DNA of 37,601 nt. Origin: Actinomycetota bacterium. Lineage in GTDB: Bacteria > Actinomycetota > Actinomycetes > Nanopelagicales > Nanopelagicaceae. Shown one piece after another: positions 1-7,384 of this stretch. Under the pieces are notes generated by a model. It was given only the letters and a program-made list of their open reading frames with translations, was not told the origin of the DNA and ran no database searches. Position numbers and translations under genes: made by a program. Within the stretch, counting starts at the first letter, position 1, and every line of letters starts with the position of its first letter. The stretch lies in contig VGAI01000008.1 of the NCBI GenBank assembly GCA_016870815.1, positions 1 through 37,601 on the forward strand, given 5' to 3'.

Positions 1-551
1 TTGTGATGATCCTGACGCAGCCGAATCGAATCTATCGAATCAAGGCGCTACTCGATCCTTTTTCTGAAGCAAACTATCAGCACGCTGGATGGCAACCTGC
101 TCACTCAATCATGGCATTCGCATCAGGAGGAATTTTTGGGTCAGGACTTGGTGCCGGAAAACAGAAGTGGGGAAATCTCGCGGAAGCTCATACTGACTTT
201 ATCTTCGCAGTGATTGGCGAGGAGATGGGTCTACTCGGATCATTGACCGTCCTCTTTCTCTTTTTCTTCATGATCATGACCATTTTCAAGGTAGCTCTGA
301 AATCCAACACACTTTTCGAGAAGTACCTTGTCGCAGGAATTGGAATGTGGCTGGTGATTCAAATCGCCATCAATATCGGCTCGGTGACGGGGTTGATCCC
401 AGTTATCGGTGTGACCTTGCCTTTGATCTCCTATGGAGGTTCTTCGCTTATCAGTACGTTGATGGCTCTCGGCGTAGTACTTAACATCGCTCTCCGAGAT
501 CCTGCCGTTAAAGAAGATCTAGCCCAGCGACTTTCGCGCACTCTCAAGTAG
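1..551 (+). CDS. ftsW: Cell division protein FtsW (3' part only)
   Basis: This is the C-terminal part of a SEDS-family peptidoglycan glycosyltransferase of the divisome, an integral membrane protein that polymerises lipid II at the septum. The frame is open from the left edge (codons begin at base 3), so the real start lies outside the window. About 180 residues remain. Visible are the extracellular loop with SGLGAGKQKWG and EAHTDFIFAVIGEEMG, followed by three hydrophobic segments and the SEDS signature TLPLISYGGSS near the end, which matches FtsW/RodA/SpoVE proteins. The following murG-murC-ftsQ-ftsZ order favours FtsW over RodA. The TAG stop (549-551) also supplies the TA of a likely -10 box for murG. 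Confidence 0.93.
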   Translation, partial: VMILTQPNRIYRIKALLDPFSEANYQHAGWQPAHSIMAFASGGIFGSGLGAGKQKWGNLAEAHTDFIFAVIGEEMGLLGSLTVLFLFFFMIMTIFKVALKSNTLFEKYLVAGIGMWLVIQIAINIGSVTGLIPVIGVTLPLISYGGSSLISTLMALGVVLNIALRDPAVKEDLAQRLSRTLK

Positions 552-554
552 TGT
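549..554 (+). promoter_or_regulatory. Putative -10 box of a leaderless murG promoter
   Basis: TAGTGT is followed by 7 bases and then the murG ATG. The TA belongs to the ftsW stop codon. No Shine-Dalgarno sequence precedes murG. I see no clear -35 element. The call rests on the same arrangement recurring at other genes in this window. Confidence 0.4.
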
Positions 555-561
555 TATCGCG

Positions 562-1623
562 ATGCCAGGAACAATCCTTTTCGCGGCGGGCGGGACTATG
601 GGTCATATCGGACCTGCAATTTCCGTCGCTGAGTTGCTCTGGGAGCGAAACCCTCATCTGAGGATTGAGTTCGTTGGTACCAAGAGCGGGCTAGAGCTCA
701 CCCTTGCATCGAAGTTTCATTGGAACTTCATCACAAAGGCCCCGCTACCTCGCGCCATATCACCTGCATCCTTGAACTTCCCCTTTAAGTTCTTCATGGC
801 ACTTCTTCAGTCCATTCCCTTTGTTCGAAAGAGCTCGGTCGTGGTGGGTTTTGGCGGATATGTCGCAACGCCGATCTATCTCGCAGCGAGGATATTGCGA
901 CGTCCCATCGTCATACATGAAGCGAACGCTCTCGCAGGATTTGCCAACAAGCTCGGGAGAAAATGGGCGAGAGCAACTTTCGTCAACTTCGATTCCCTCG
1001 GTGCCTTATGGAAGGCCGAGACGATCGGAATTCCGCTGAAGCAAGAGATAGCGGAATTAGCTCTCAAGGCTCATCACTCTTCAGATCGGAAGGGCACGAG
1101 AGAGATGAGGGACGATAGTCCTCGAATTCTTGTTCTTGGCGGATCTACTGGCAGTGCAAAGATCAATCGAGTGATCTGGGATTCGCTCGATGCCTTGCGA
1201 GATCGTTACAAGATTCGCCATAGCGTTGGTGGCGGGAATTTAATCGGCGCTCCAGCCCAAGATGAGCGCTATCGTGCACAAGAATTTATCGAGGAGATGG
1301 TATCTGCCTATGACCAAGCTGATTTGGTCATCGCTCGAGCGGGTGCAGTGACCTGCGCCGAGATTAGAGAGTTAGGCAAACGAGCCATCTTGGTGCCACT
1401 AGGACATGGCAATGGCGAGCAGATGCTCAATGCCCAAGAGTTAGTTGAGAGTGAGAACGCAGTAGCGGTGACAGATAGCGAATTCACCGCGAAGTGGTTA
1501 GCGGAGAATGTCGAGAGAGCGTTAGCTCTTTCGCCGAAGCTGCCAGTGCGACCCTTGCTCCAAGCTAGGGAAATCATGGCCACTCGTATCGAGACGATCA
1601 TCAATGAAGAGGTTCGATCGTGA
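562..1623 (+). CDS. murG: UDP-GlcNAc:lipid I N-acetylglucosamine transferase MurG
   Basis: MurG makes lipid II by adding GlcNAc to lipid I on the inner face of the membrane. The protein has 353 residues, a normal length for this GT-B enzyme. The N-terminal loop that usually reads GGTGGH is GGTMGH here (Met13), with the key histidine (His15) kept. The C-terminal donor-binding domain shows LGGSTGSAKIN and ARAGAVTCAEI, matching the GGS.GA and SGA.T..E motifs, followed by GHGNGEQMLNA. The ATG at 562 follows ftsW by 10 bases, and the gene overlaps murC by 4 bases (GTGA). It probably has its own leaderless promoter in addition to read-through from ftsW. Confidence 0.95.
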   Translation: MPGTILFAAGGTMGHIGPAISVAELLWERNPHLRIEFVGTKSGLELTLASKFHWNFITKAPLPRAISPASLNFPFKFFMALLQSIPFVRKSSVVVGFGGYVATPIYLAARILRRPIVIHEANALAGFANKLGRKWARATFVNFDSLGALWKAETIGIPLKQEIAELALKAHHSSDRKGTREMRDDSPRILVLGGSTGSAKINRVIWDSLDALRDRYKIRHSVGGGNLIGAPAQDERYRAQEFIEEMVSAYDQADLVIARAGAVTCAEIRELGKRAILVPLGHGNGEQMLNAQELVESENAVAVTDSEFTAKWLAENVERALALSPKLPVRPLLQAREIMATRIETIINEEVRS

Positions 1624-3011
1624 GCCAATCTTGCTTCTCCTCTGGAAGGAGAGTTCATTTCGTCGGCATAGCTGGATCGGGTATGAGCGGTATTGCCGGG
1701 ATTCTCTTGGGCCGCGGTCTTGCCGTATCTGGCTCGGATAGCAAAGAACAGAGCTCACTCGATTCCCTTCGTCGAGCTGGTGCAAGGATATTCATCGGAC
1801 ATGATTTAAAGAATGTCGAAGGCGCAGAAATCCTTGTGGTTTCCGCTGCCATCGCTTCGGATAATCCTGAAGTCGAGGAAGCAAGAAGATTGGGTCTTCC
1901 AATCTTGGCCAGGGCAGAGGCGCTAGCAGAATTATTGATTGGCCGTCGATCAATCGCTGTAGCAGGTACCCACGGAAAGACGACCACCTCAGGAATGCTT
2001 GCCTGGGCGCTATCAGCGATGGGCGAGGATCCAAGTTTTGTCGTTGGCTCAGTGATTCAAGGATTGAACTCTGGCTCAGCAGATGGTTCTGGCGATGCAT
2101 TTATCGTCGAGGCTGATGAGTCTGATGGGTCATTTATGCGCTATCACCCTTGGGGTGCGGTGATAACTAATCTTGAACTCGATCACGTTGATAACTTCAA
2201 GAACTTAGCCGAAGTTCGTGCACTCTTCACCGAGTTTGTTAAGACAGTGAAGGGGTTCCTAGTTCGTTGCGGAAATGATAAAGAACTCGCATCGATTGAG
2301 ATTCCAGCAGGCCTTCTAACCATTTCCTATGGAATCAAAGAAGCTAAAGGGGGAGTTTTTGATCTCGAGTTAAGCGAGCTGGTTCTGGCGCCGAGAAGTG
2401 CTAGCGCTAGGGTTACCTGGCGTGGGAAAGTTCTAGGAGACTTAAATCTCTCATTTTCTGGCCGACATAATCTCCTTAACGCAGGAGCCGTGATTGCGAC
2501 ACTCCTTGAAATGGGATTTGAGGCCGAGCGCATATTCCCAGCTCTCGCCACTTTCCAAGGTACATCGAGGCGATTCGAGTTGAAAGGTGAAGCGCGGGGA
2601 GTAACCGTCGTTGATGATTATGGTCATCACCCGACAGAGATACACGCGACTCTTGCTATGGCCCGAAGTTATCTAGCCGATACGGGTCGCCTCATCGCCA
2701 TCTTCCAACCTCATCGCTACTCTCGCACCGAAGTCTTCTCGAAGGAATTTGCGGTTTCGCTTGATGACGCTGACCTCATTTACTTGATGGATATCTATAG
2801 CGCTAGTGAGAAACCCATTGAAGGCGTGACAACGGACCTCATTGCTCGAGAAATGAATCAGGGGAAAGTTAGTTTCCCGTTGACTAGAGAAGAGTTGATT
2901 GAAAAACTCATTGCCGAAGTGAGGCCCGGCGACTTACTACTCACGCTTGGAGCCGGGGATATCACTGAACTTGGAGGCGAGATCCTCGAGCGATTGGACA
3001 GTGGAGAGTGA
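1620..3011 (+). CDS. murC: UDP-N-acetylmuramate--L-alanine ligase MurC
   Basis: MurC is the cytoplasmic ATP-dependent ligase that adds the first L-alanine to UDP-MurNAc. The protein has 463 residues, a full-length Mur ligase. In order it shows the N-terminal Rossmann domain (HFVGIAGSGMSGIA, residues 13-26), the ATP-binding P-loop GTHGKTTT (116-123), the central EADESDGSF segment, and the C-terminal motifs DDYGHHPTEI and FQPHRYSRT that separate MurC from the other Mur ligases. It starts with GTG inside the end of murG (4-base GTGA overlap) and ends in a 4-base overlap with ftsQ, so translational coupling along murG-murC-ftsQ is likely. No murB or ddl gene lies between murC and ftsQ. Confidence 0.96.
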   Translation: MSQSCFSSGRRVHFVGIAGSGMSGIAGILLGRGLAVSGSDSKEQSSLDSLRRAGARIFIGHDLKNVEGAEILVVSAAIASDNPEVEEARRLGLPILARAEALAELLIGRRSIAVAGTHGKTTTSGMLAWALSAMGEDPSFVVGSVIQGLNSGSADGSGDAFIVEADESDGSFMRYHPWGAVITNLELDHVDNFKNLAEVRALFTEFVKTVKGFLVRCGNDKELASIEIPAGLLTISYGIKEAKGGVFDLELSELVLAPRSASARVTWRGKVLGDLNLSFSGRHNLLNAGAVIATLLEMGFEAERIFPALATFQGTSRRFELKGEARGVTVVDDYGHHPTEIHATLAMARSYLADTGRLIAIFQPHRYSRTEVFSKEFAVSLDDADLIYLMDIYSASEKPIEGVTTDLIAREMNQGKVSFPLTREELIEKLIAEVRPGDLLLTLGAGDITELGGEILERLDSGE

Positions 3012-3763
3012 TCAAGCCGCGAAAGGGGCGACTGCTACTTCTGACCTCGCTCGCTACCTTCTTTCTTGCTGTTGTCTATCTCCTTGGTTGGTCGAGTATC
3101 TTCGATATAGAAGAAGTCCAAATCAGGTCAGGTGATGAGGTAAACCAAAGCGAGATCCAAGCGCGCCTTACTGGCGTTGAGCTAGGACTCGATGTCGGGG
3201 GTTCGATGGCTCGAATCAATACGCGGGCTATAGAGAAATTCTTACAAGAAGATCGGTGGATTGGACGAGTCGCAGTTGAACGTAATTGGCTCAATGGCGT
3301 TGTTTCAATAACGGTGAGCGAACGAACTCCTCTCATGTCGATCGAGCGTTCGGCGAAATCGCTAGGCCACGTGCAGGTTGCACGGGAATTTATCGACGAT
3401 CAAGGAACCCTCTTTACCTTGCCCGGGGACCTTGCCTCGAAATATCGAGAAGTTCCTGCACTTCGCTTGGAGAGCGATGATCTTGATACTCGACTCTCGG
3501 CGCTTCGATTGCTTGCGGCGATTGATCAACTCCTGCCCACAAGAGAGATTACTGTGACCCCGATTTCAACTCTTGTTTCAGAGAGCCAAGCGGGAGGGTC
3601 GGCAGGGGGCGAGAGCGGTAGCCGCTGGATCGAGATCAAGTGGGGCTCAGGAGAGGAGATCGAGTTGAAACGCGACGTGGTGATTCAGCTCCTCGAAATA
3701 AAGGGTAATCGCAGCGCAAAAACAATCGATGTTAGCAATCCTGCTCTGCCAATAGTTCGTTAA
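3008..3763 (+). CDS. ftsQ: Cell division protein FtsQ
   Basis: FtsQ is a bitopic divisome protein that links FtsB/FtsL to the septal synthase. The 251-residue sequence has a short basic cytoplasmic N-terminus (IKPRKGR), one transmembrane helix at about residues 9-27, then FDIEEVQIRSGDEV, the start of a POTRA domain (about residues 32-100). The pattern GLDVGGSMARINTRAIEKFL..DRWIGRVAVERNWLNGVVSITVSERTP is typical of FtsQ/DivIB. Sequence conservation is low, as usual in this family, so position between murC and ftsQ-adjacent ftsZ is a large part of the evidence. The start is GTG, overlapping the murC stop by 4 bases. A leader of 189 bases separates it from ftsZ. Confidence 0.9.
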   Translation: MIKPRKGRLLLLTSLATFFLAVVYLLGWSSIFDIEEVQIRSGDEVNQSEIQARLTGVELGLDVGGSMARINTRAIEKFLQEDRWIGRVAVERNWLNGVVSITVSERTPLMSIERSAKSLGHVQVAREFIDDQGTLFTLPGDLASKYREVPALRLESDDLDTRLSALRLLAAIDQLLPTREITVTPISTLVSESQAGGSAGGESGSRWIEIKWGSGEEIELKRDVVIQLLEIKGNRSAKTIDVSNPALPIVR

Positions 3764-3952
3764 CTAAGGAAACAAAACTGGATTAGTGAAGAACGCAATC
3801 GGCCGAAAGCGAGGCCGGTGAACCGTTATCTTCTCCTTGAGACTTTGCATCGTGTCGGTGTTTGCACCCAGTAGTCGCCCTCCCTACGGTTACGCGCACT
3901 ATCGAACTTAACTCTCAAGGAACACTTGAGAGTCCCTTGGGAGAGGCAGAAC
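3764..3952 (+). promoter_or_regulatory. ftsZ upstream region with three inverted repeats
   Basis: This is the longest gap in the window. It contains an inverted repeat at 3798-3804 / 3813-3819 (ATCGGCC / GGCCGGT, one G-U pair, 8-base loop), a small one at 3857-3860 / 3865-3868 (GGTG / CACC), and a perfect 9-base inverted repeat at 3911-3919 / 3925-3933 (ACTCTCAAG / CTTGAGAGT) with a 5-base spacer. The last ends only 5 bases before the ftsZ ribosome-binding site. None is followed by a T run, so they look like regulatory structures or operators rather than terminators. I cannot place a confident -35/-10 pair, although ftsZ probably has its own promoter here. Confidence 0.5.
3911..3933 (+). repeat. 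Perfect 9+9 base inverted repeat before ftsZ
   Basis: ACTCTCAAG, 5-base spacer GAACA, CTTGAGAGT. As RNA it would form a 9-bp hairpin just upstream of the GGAG at 3940-3943. As DNA it could be an operator for a dimeric regulator. The sequence alone does not decide between these. Confidence 0.6.
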
Positions 3953-5095
3953 GTGGCCACACCGCAAAATTATTTAGCAGTCATCAAAGTTGTCGGCATT
4001 GGCGGAGGCGGTGGCAAAGCCGTCAATCGAATGATCGATGCAGGTCTTAAAGGCGTCGAGTTCATTGCCATCAACACTGATTCACAAGACCTCTTCATGA
4101 GTGATGCTGATGTGAAATTAGATATCGGAAGAAAACTGACGAAAGGTCTTGGCGCCGGTGCATCACCTGAAATCGGCAAACAAGCCGCGATGGATAGCGT
4201 CAGCGAGATCGAAGAAGTTCTTCGTGGCGCAGATATGGCTTTCATTACCGCAGGCGAAGGCGGCGGAACGGGCACTGGTGCAGCGCCGATTGTCGCTAAG
4301 GTTGCAAAGGATCTTGGCGCGTTGACTGTTGGCGTTGTGACTCGACCCTTCGCATTCGAAGGAAAGCGCCGTAGCGCACAGGCCGAAGAAGGCATTGAAA
4401 ATCTTCGAAGTGAAGTAGACACCCTCATTGTTATTCCCAATGATCGATTGCTTTCAATCTCTGATCGATCGATAAGTCTCGTTGAAGCATTTCGCACCGC
4501 CGATCAAGTCCTTCTCTCGGGTGTGCAAGGTATTACCGATCTCATCACGACTCCTGGCCTGATCAACCTAGATTTCGCTGATGTTCGAAGCGTGATGAGT
4601 GGTGCGGGATCTGCTCTGATGGGAATTGGTTCGGCCCGTGGTGAGTCGAGAGCGTCAAAGGCAGCAGAACTCGCCGTTTCGTCACCACTTCTTGAGGCAT
4701 CGATTGATGGAGCACATGGCGTGCTTCTCTCTATTGCTGGCGGATCTGATCTTGGACTCTTCGAGGTTCATGAAGCAGCCGAGATGGTTGCAAAATATGC
4801 GCATCCTGATGCGAACATCATCTTCGGAACTCAGATCGACGACACATTGGGTGATGAAGTTCGAGTAACTGTGATTGCGGCTGGATTTGAAGGTGGCGAA
4901 CCAAAGCGAGTAGCGGTGCCAGTAATTGATAGCGCTGCGCTCTCTGGCAAAGTCAATCCAATTCCAGATAACGACCCGATTGCAGTTGCCATGGAGGCGA
5001 CAAATGGAGATTCATCCAATGGTCAACGCCGTCGAGTTCGGTTCGAGGAGTTGTTGGCCGATGACGATATCGATGTTCCTGATTTCATGAAGTGA
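3953..5095 (+). CDS. ftsZ: Cell division protein FtsZ
   Basis: FtsZ is the tubulin-like GTPase that forms the cytoplasmic Z-ring. I chose the GTG at 3953 (380 residues) over an upstream TTG because it has GGAG at 3940-3943 and yields [19 protein letters not shown], aligning with other actinobacterial FtsZ N-termini. The tubulin signature [12 protein letters not shown], the NTD.Q.L segment, [13 protein letters not shown] and the T7-loop region ([18 protein letters not shown]) are intact. The N-terminal glycine-rich loop reads GGGGGKAVN, with Lys22 where the family normally has Asn. The C-terminus has a variable linker and a short acidic tail ending [11 protein letters not shown], which suits the SepF-binding C-terminal peptide. 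pgeF follows after 28 bases. Confidence 0.98.
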   Translation: MATPQNYLAVIKVVGIGGGGGKAVNRMIDAGLKGVEFIAINTDSQDLFMSDADVKLDIGRKLTKGLGAGASPEIGKQAAMDSVSEIEEVLRGADMAFITAGEGGGTGTGAAPIVAKVAKDLGALTVGVVTRPFAFEGKRRSAQAEEGIENLRSEVDTLIVIPNDRLLSISDRSISLVEAFRTADQVLLSGVQGITDLITTPGLINLDFADVRSVMSGAGSALMGIGSARGESRASKAAELAVSSPLLEASIDGAHGVLLSIAGGSDLGLFEVHEAAEMVAKYAHPDANIIFGTQIDDTLGDEVRVTVIAAGFEGGEPKRVAVPVIDSAALSGKVNPIPDNDPIAVAMEATNGDSSNGQRRRVRFEELLADDDIDVPDFMK

Positions 5096-5111
5096 GTGTT
5101 CTTCACCTACT

Positions 5112-5116
5112 AGGAG
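5112..5116 (+). promoter_or_regulatory. Ribosome-binding site that sets the pgeF start
   Basis: AGGAG lies 7 bases before the ATG at 5124. It favours this ATG over the TTG directly before it at 5121. Confidence 0.7.
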
Positions 5117-5123
5117 CCGATTG

Positions 5124-5843
5124 ATGGCGAGAGTTTGGATGACGCAGCGTTCGGGGCTTCATTCCCTCTCAGGTGGCGAGGATCTCGGAGTCAGTGATGG
5201 CCCGTTTCGTTCGCTCAATCTTGGCAGAAAAGTGGGCGATGAGAGAACGCTCGTTGAAACGAATCGTTCTGAGTTGGCGGGAGCTCTTGGTCTTGAACGA
5301 ATCAGATTTATGGATCAAGTCCATAGCGCACTCTGTGAAGTGGTAACTGATCTCGATGGAGTCGAGAGCGCAGTTGATGCCATCATCCTCAAACGAGGCG
5401 AGCTCAGCCAATCCACGGGCGTTGCAGTTCAGGTAGCCGATTGCGTGCCAGTTGTCGTAGAGAGTAATGAGGCAATCATGGCGATACATATTGGGCGAGA
5501 AGGATTACTGAAGGGGATCACGGAGAAGGCGTTCGATCAATTCTTTGAGATGGTAGGGGATTCATCGCCTCGTGCCCATATCGGGCCCTCGATCTGTGGC
5601 GGATGCTATGCGCTATCAAGTGAACTCTACGAGAAAGTAGTCGAAGGATATCCGGCGACTAACTTCAGTCACTCTGAAAAGAAGGTTGATGTCGCCGCAG
5701 GAGTCCTCTCTATTCTGGATAAGCGAGAGATTTCCTGGCAATGGTTTGGCGGAGAGCGCGAGTGTGTGAGTTGTGATCCGCGATTCTTCTCGTATCGTCG
5801 GGATGTGACCACAGGCAGACAAGCTATGGTCATTGCCTTCTAA
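5124..5843 (+). CDS. pgeF: Peptidoglycan editing factor / purine nucleoside phosphorylase YfiH (PgeF) family
   Basis: This family (DUF152, once called polyphenol oxidase or laccase) acts on purine nucleosides and has been linked to removal of wrongly built cell-wall precursors. The 239-residue protein keeps the metal-site pattern: His67 in MDQVHS, Cys107 in VADCVPV, and His122 in IHIGREG. The C-terminal half has GPSICGGCYAL and CVSCDPRFFSYRRD, typical of the family. The usual HAGWRG motif is altered to HIGREG, keeping His and the glycines but not Trp. Location directly after ftsZ and before yggS is standard in actinobacteria. The actual physiological substrate cannot be read from the sequence. 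Confidence 0.88.
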   Translation: MARVWMTQRSGLHSLSGGEDLGVSDGPFRSLNLGRKVGDERTLVETNRSELAGALGLERIRFMDQVHSALCEVVTDLDGVESAVDAIILKRGELSQSTGVAVQVADCVPVVVESNEAIMAIHIGREGLLKGITEKAFDQFFEMVGDSSPRAHIGPSICGGCYALSSELYEKVVEGYPATNFSHSEKKVDVAAGVLSILDKREISWQWFGGERECVSCDPRFFSYRRDVTTGRQAMVIAF

Positions 5844-5858
5844 GGGAGATTGAGAGGA

Positions 5859-6554
5859 ATGTTGAACACGATGAAGGCTCGTCGAGAAGAGTTAAGTGAA
5901 AATCTCAAACGAGTGCGCGATGAGATACCCGAGCATCTGACGCTGATCGTCGTGACAAAGACATTCCCAGCATCGGATGTCGAAATTCTCTATCAATTAG
6001 GGCAACGAGACTTTGCTGAGAATCGAGTCCAGGAGTTGATTGCCAAGCGTGATGAGTTGCAGGAACGGATTGGTGCAGATGTGAGGTGGCACTACCAAGG
6101 TCAAATTCAAAGCAACAAGATTTCAGCGCTCAATCGCTACGCCGATGTGATCCATTCGCTTGACTCTGATCAACATATCGAGAAGATCGATAGATCTCGT
6201 GAGATATTGATACAAATCAATCTTGATAGAGATGGCGGCAAATCGGAAGAAGGGAGGGCTGGAATCGCCCCCGAGCGGAGTGTGGATTTTGCGGCAAAGG
6301 CATTTTCAAAGTTCGGTGAGAGTTTCAAAGGAGTGATGGGTGTCTCTCCGCATCATGCAGGAGTCACAACTGAGGGGAAGCGACAAGGGTTCACCAGGCT
6401 GAGAAAGGCAAGCGAAAAGATACTTCTTTTTGCCCCTTCGGCCTCTTGGATATCTGCTGGAATGAGTGATGATTACAAGATTGCCATCGCTGAAGGCGCG
6501 ACACATATCCGCTTAGGCAGTTCAATCCTCGGCCTGCGTACCCCCAAGAACTAA
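5859..6554 (+). CDS. yggS: PLP homeostasis protein, YggS/PLPBP (PROSC) family
   Basis: YggS proteins bind pyridoxal phosphate in a TIM-barrel resembling the alanine racemase N-terminal domain and help balance vitamin B6 and amino-acid pools. They are not known to catalyse a reaction. The lysine expected to bind PLP is Lys34 in VVTKTFP. Further signatures are FAENRVQEL, WHYQGQIQSNKIS (family: W.f.G.lQ.NK) and the C-terminal AGMSDDYKIAIAEGATHIRLGSSILG. I use the ATG at 5859 (231 residues). A TTG at 5850 and an ATG at 5871 are possible alternatives. It lies 15 bases after pgeF and its TAA stop overlaps a likely -10 box for sepF. Confidence 0.92.
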   Translation: MLNTMKARREELSENLKRVRDEIPEHLTLIVVTKTFPASDVEILYQLGQRDFAENRVQELIAKRDELQERIGADVRWHYQGQIQSNKISALNRYADVIHSLDSDQHIEKIDRSREILIQINLDRDGGKSEEGRAGIAPERSVDFAAKAFSKFGESFKGVMGVSPHHAGVTTEGKRQGFTRLRKASEKILLFAPSASWISAGMSDDYKIAIAEGATHIRLGSSILGLRTPKN

Positions 6555-6557
6555 AAT
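6552..6557 (+). promoter_or_regulatory. Putative -10 box of a leaderless sepF promoter
   Basis: TAAAAT, then exactly 6 bases, then the sepF ATG at 6564. The TAA is the yggS stop codon. There is no ribosome-binding site in the 9-base gap. Confidence 0.5.
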
Positions 6558-6563
6558 CTGGCC

Positions 6564-7046
6564 ATGGCAAAATCACTGCGTCGTATGACCGATTATCTTG
6601 GATTGACCGAACCCGAGGAGAGCGTCGAGAGTGCGCCTTCGGTTCGCGAAGTGGCGCGACCAGTATTGAAGAGCGTCTCTTCACCTGTAGCAGCGACGCC
6701 ACCGACAGTTCGTCTCCAACCACAGAGCAATCCGCTTCCAGGTATGACGGTCTCTGCTGGCCTCGATCGCATCGTCACATTACGGCCACGTTTCTACAAC
6801 GAAGCGCGAACTGTGGGTGAACACTTTAGGCAGGGCTATCCCGTGATCATCAACTTGAGCGAGATGGATGATGCAGAACGTAAACGCATCATTGACTTTG
6901 CATCTGGCCTGGTCTTTGGATTGAGTGGATCAATCGAGCGGGTTGATTCCAAGGTCTTCTTGCTCTCGCCGCCGAATGTCACTGTTAATGCGGAGGATAA
7001 GTCTGCTGCGGCCGCTGCCTCAGCAGAATTCTTCAATCAAAGTTAG
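6564..7046 (+). CDS. sepF: Cell division protein SepF
   Basis: SepF anchors FtsZ filaments to the membrane and is the main FtsZ anchor in actinobacteria, which lack FtsA and ZipA. The 160-residue protein starts with a short amphipathic-type segment (KSLRRMTDYLGL), followed by a Pro/Ser/Val-rich linker (about residues 17-68) and the conserved dimerising C-terminal domain (about 70-150): ITLRPRFYNEARTVGEHFRQGYPVIINL, where the first residue reads IVTLRP in the protein, then ERKRIIDFASGLVFGLSGSIERV and KVFLLSPPNVTV. Gene context (ftsZ-pgeF-yggS-sepF-yggT) agrees. The start is ATG 6564 and probably leaderless. Confidence 0.95.
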   Translation: MAKSLRRMTDYLGLTEPEESVESAPSVREVARPVLKSVSSPVAATPPTVRLQPQSNPLPGMTVSAGLDRIVTLRPRFYNEARTVGEHFRQGYPVIINLSEMDDAERKRIIDFASGLVFGLSGSIERVDSKVFLLSPPNVTVNAEDKSAAAAASAEFFNQS

Positions 7047-7049
7047 GCT
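7044..7049 (+). promoter_or_regulatory. Putative -10 box of a leaderless yggT promoter
   Basis: TAGGCT, then exactly 6 bases, then the yggT ATG at 7056. The TAG is the sepF stop codon. No Shine-Dalgarno sequence is present. Confidence 0.45.
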
Positions 7050-7055
7050 TCTCGA

Positions 7056-7346
7056 ATGAGCATCAGCTCTTTACTCATTCAGGTGCTCAACATCTTCACC
7101 TGGATACTCTTGATTCGTCTCATTCTCGATTATGTGCGAATGTTCAAACCTGGTTGGCGACCACGAGGCCTACTTCTTCCTTTGGCTGAGATCATCTATA
7201 CCCTCACCGATAAGCCTCTGAGTTTCGTGCGGCGATTCGTACCGCCACTACAGCTCGGCCCCGTAGCGCTCGATCTCTCGTTCATAGTTCTTTTCCTCGG
7301 CATCAGATGGCTCTTGATTCCCATCGTTGCGCTATTGCCGTTTTAA
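7056..7346 (+). CDS. YggT family membrane protein
   Basis: This is a small integral membrane protein of 96 residues with two hydrophobic helices, at about residues 4-24 and 69-94. The segment between has the family pattern LIRLILDYVRMF, P.....YTLTDKPLSFVRRFVPPL and a second LG/DLSFIVLFLGI stretch. Members are found next to sepF in actinobacteria, cyanobacteria and Firmicutes. A role in division, chromosome organisation or envelope maintenance is suspected but the biochemical function is unknown. In most actinobacteria divIVA follows. Here there is only a 38-base gap and then the convergent ileS. Confidence 0.88.
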   Translation: MSISSLLIQVLNIFTWILLIRLILDYVRMFKPGWRPRGLLLPLAEIIYTLTDKPLSFVRRFVPPLQLGPVALDLSFIVLFLGIRWLLIPIVALLPF

Positions 7347-7384
7347 AATACAACGTCGATTTATAGAATTAAAATTTCGACTCT

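Noticed and set aside
3970-4497. 175-codon minus-strand open frame in ftsZ
   Set aside because: It is opposite the most conserved part of ftsZ and is low-complexity Ser/Pro/Ala. It is a shadow of the coding strand.
7355-7381. Possible bidirectional terminator between yggT and ileS
   Set aside because: Only a 5-bp stem (GTCGA / TCGAC) with a 17-base AT-rich loop can be drawn, which is too weak to claim.
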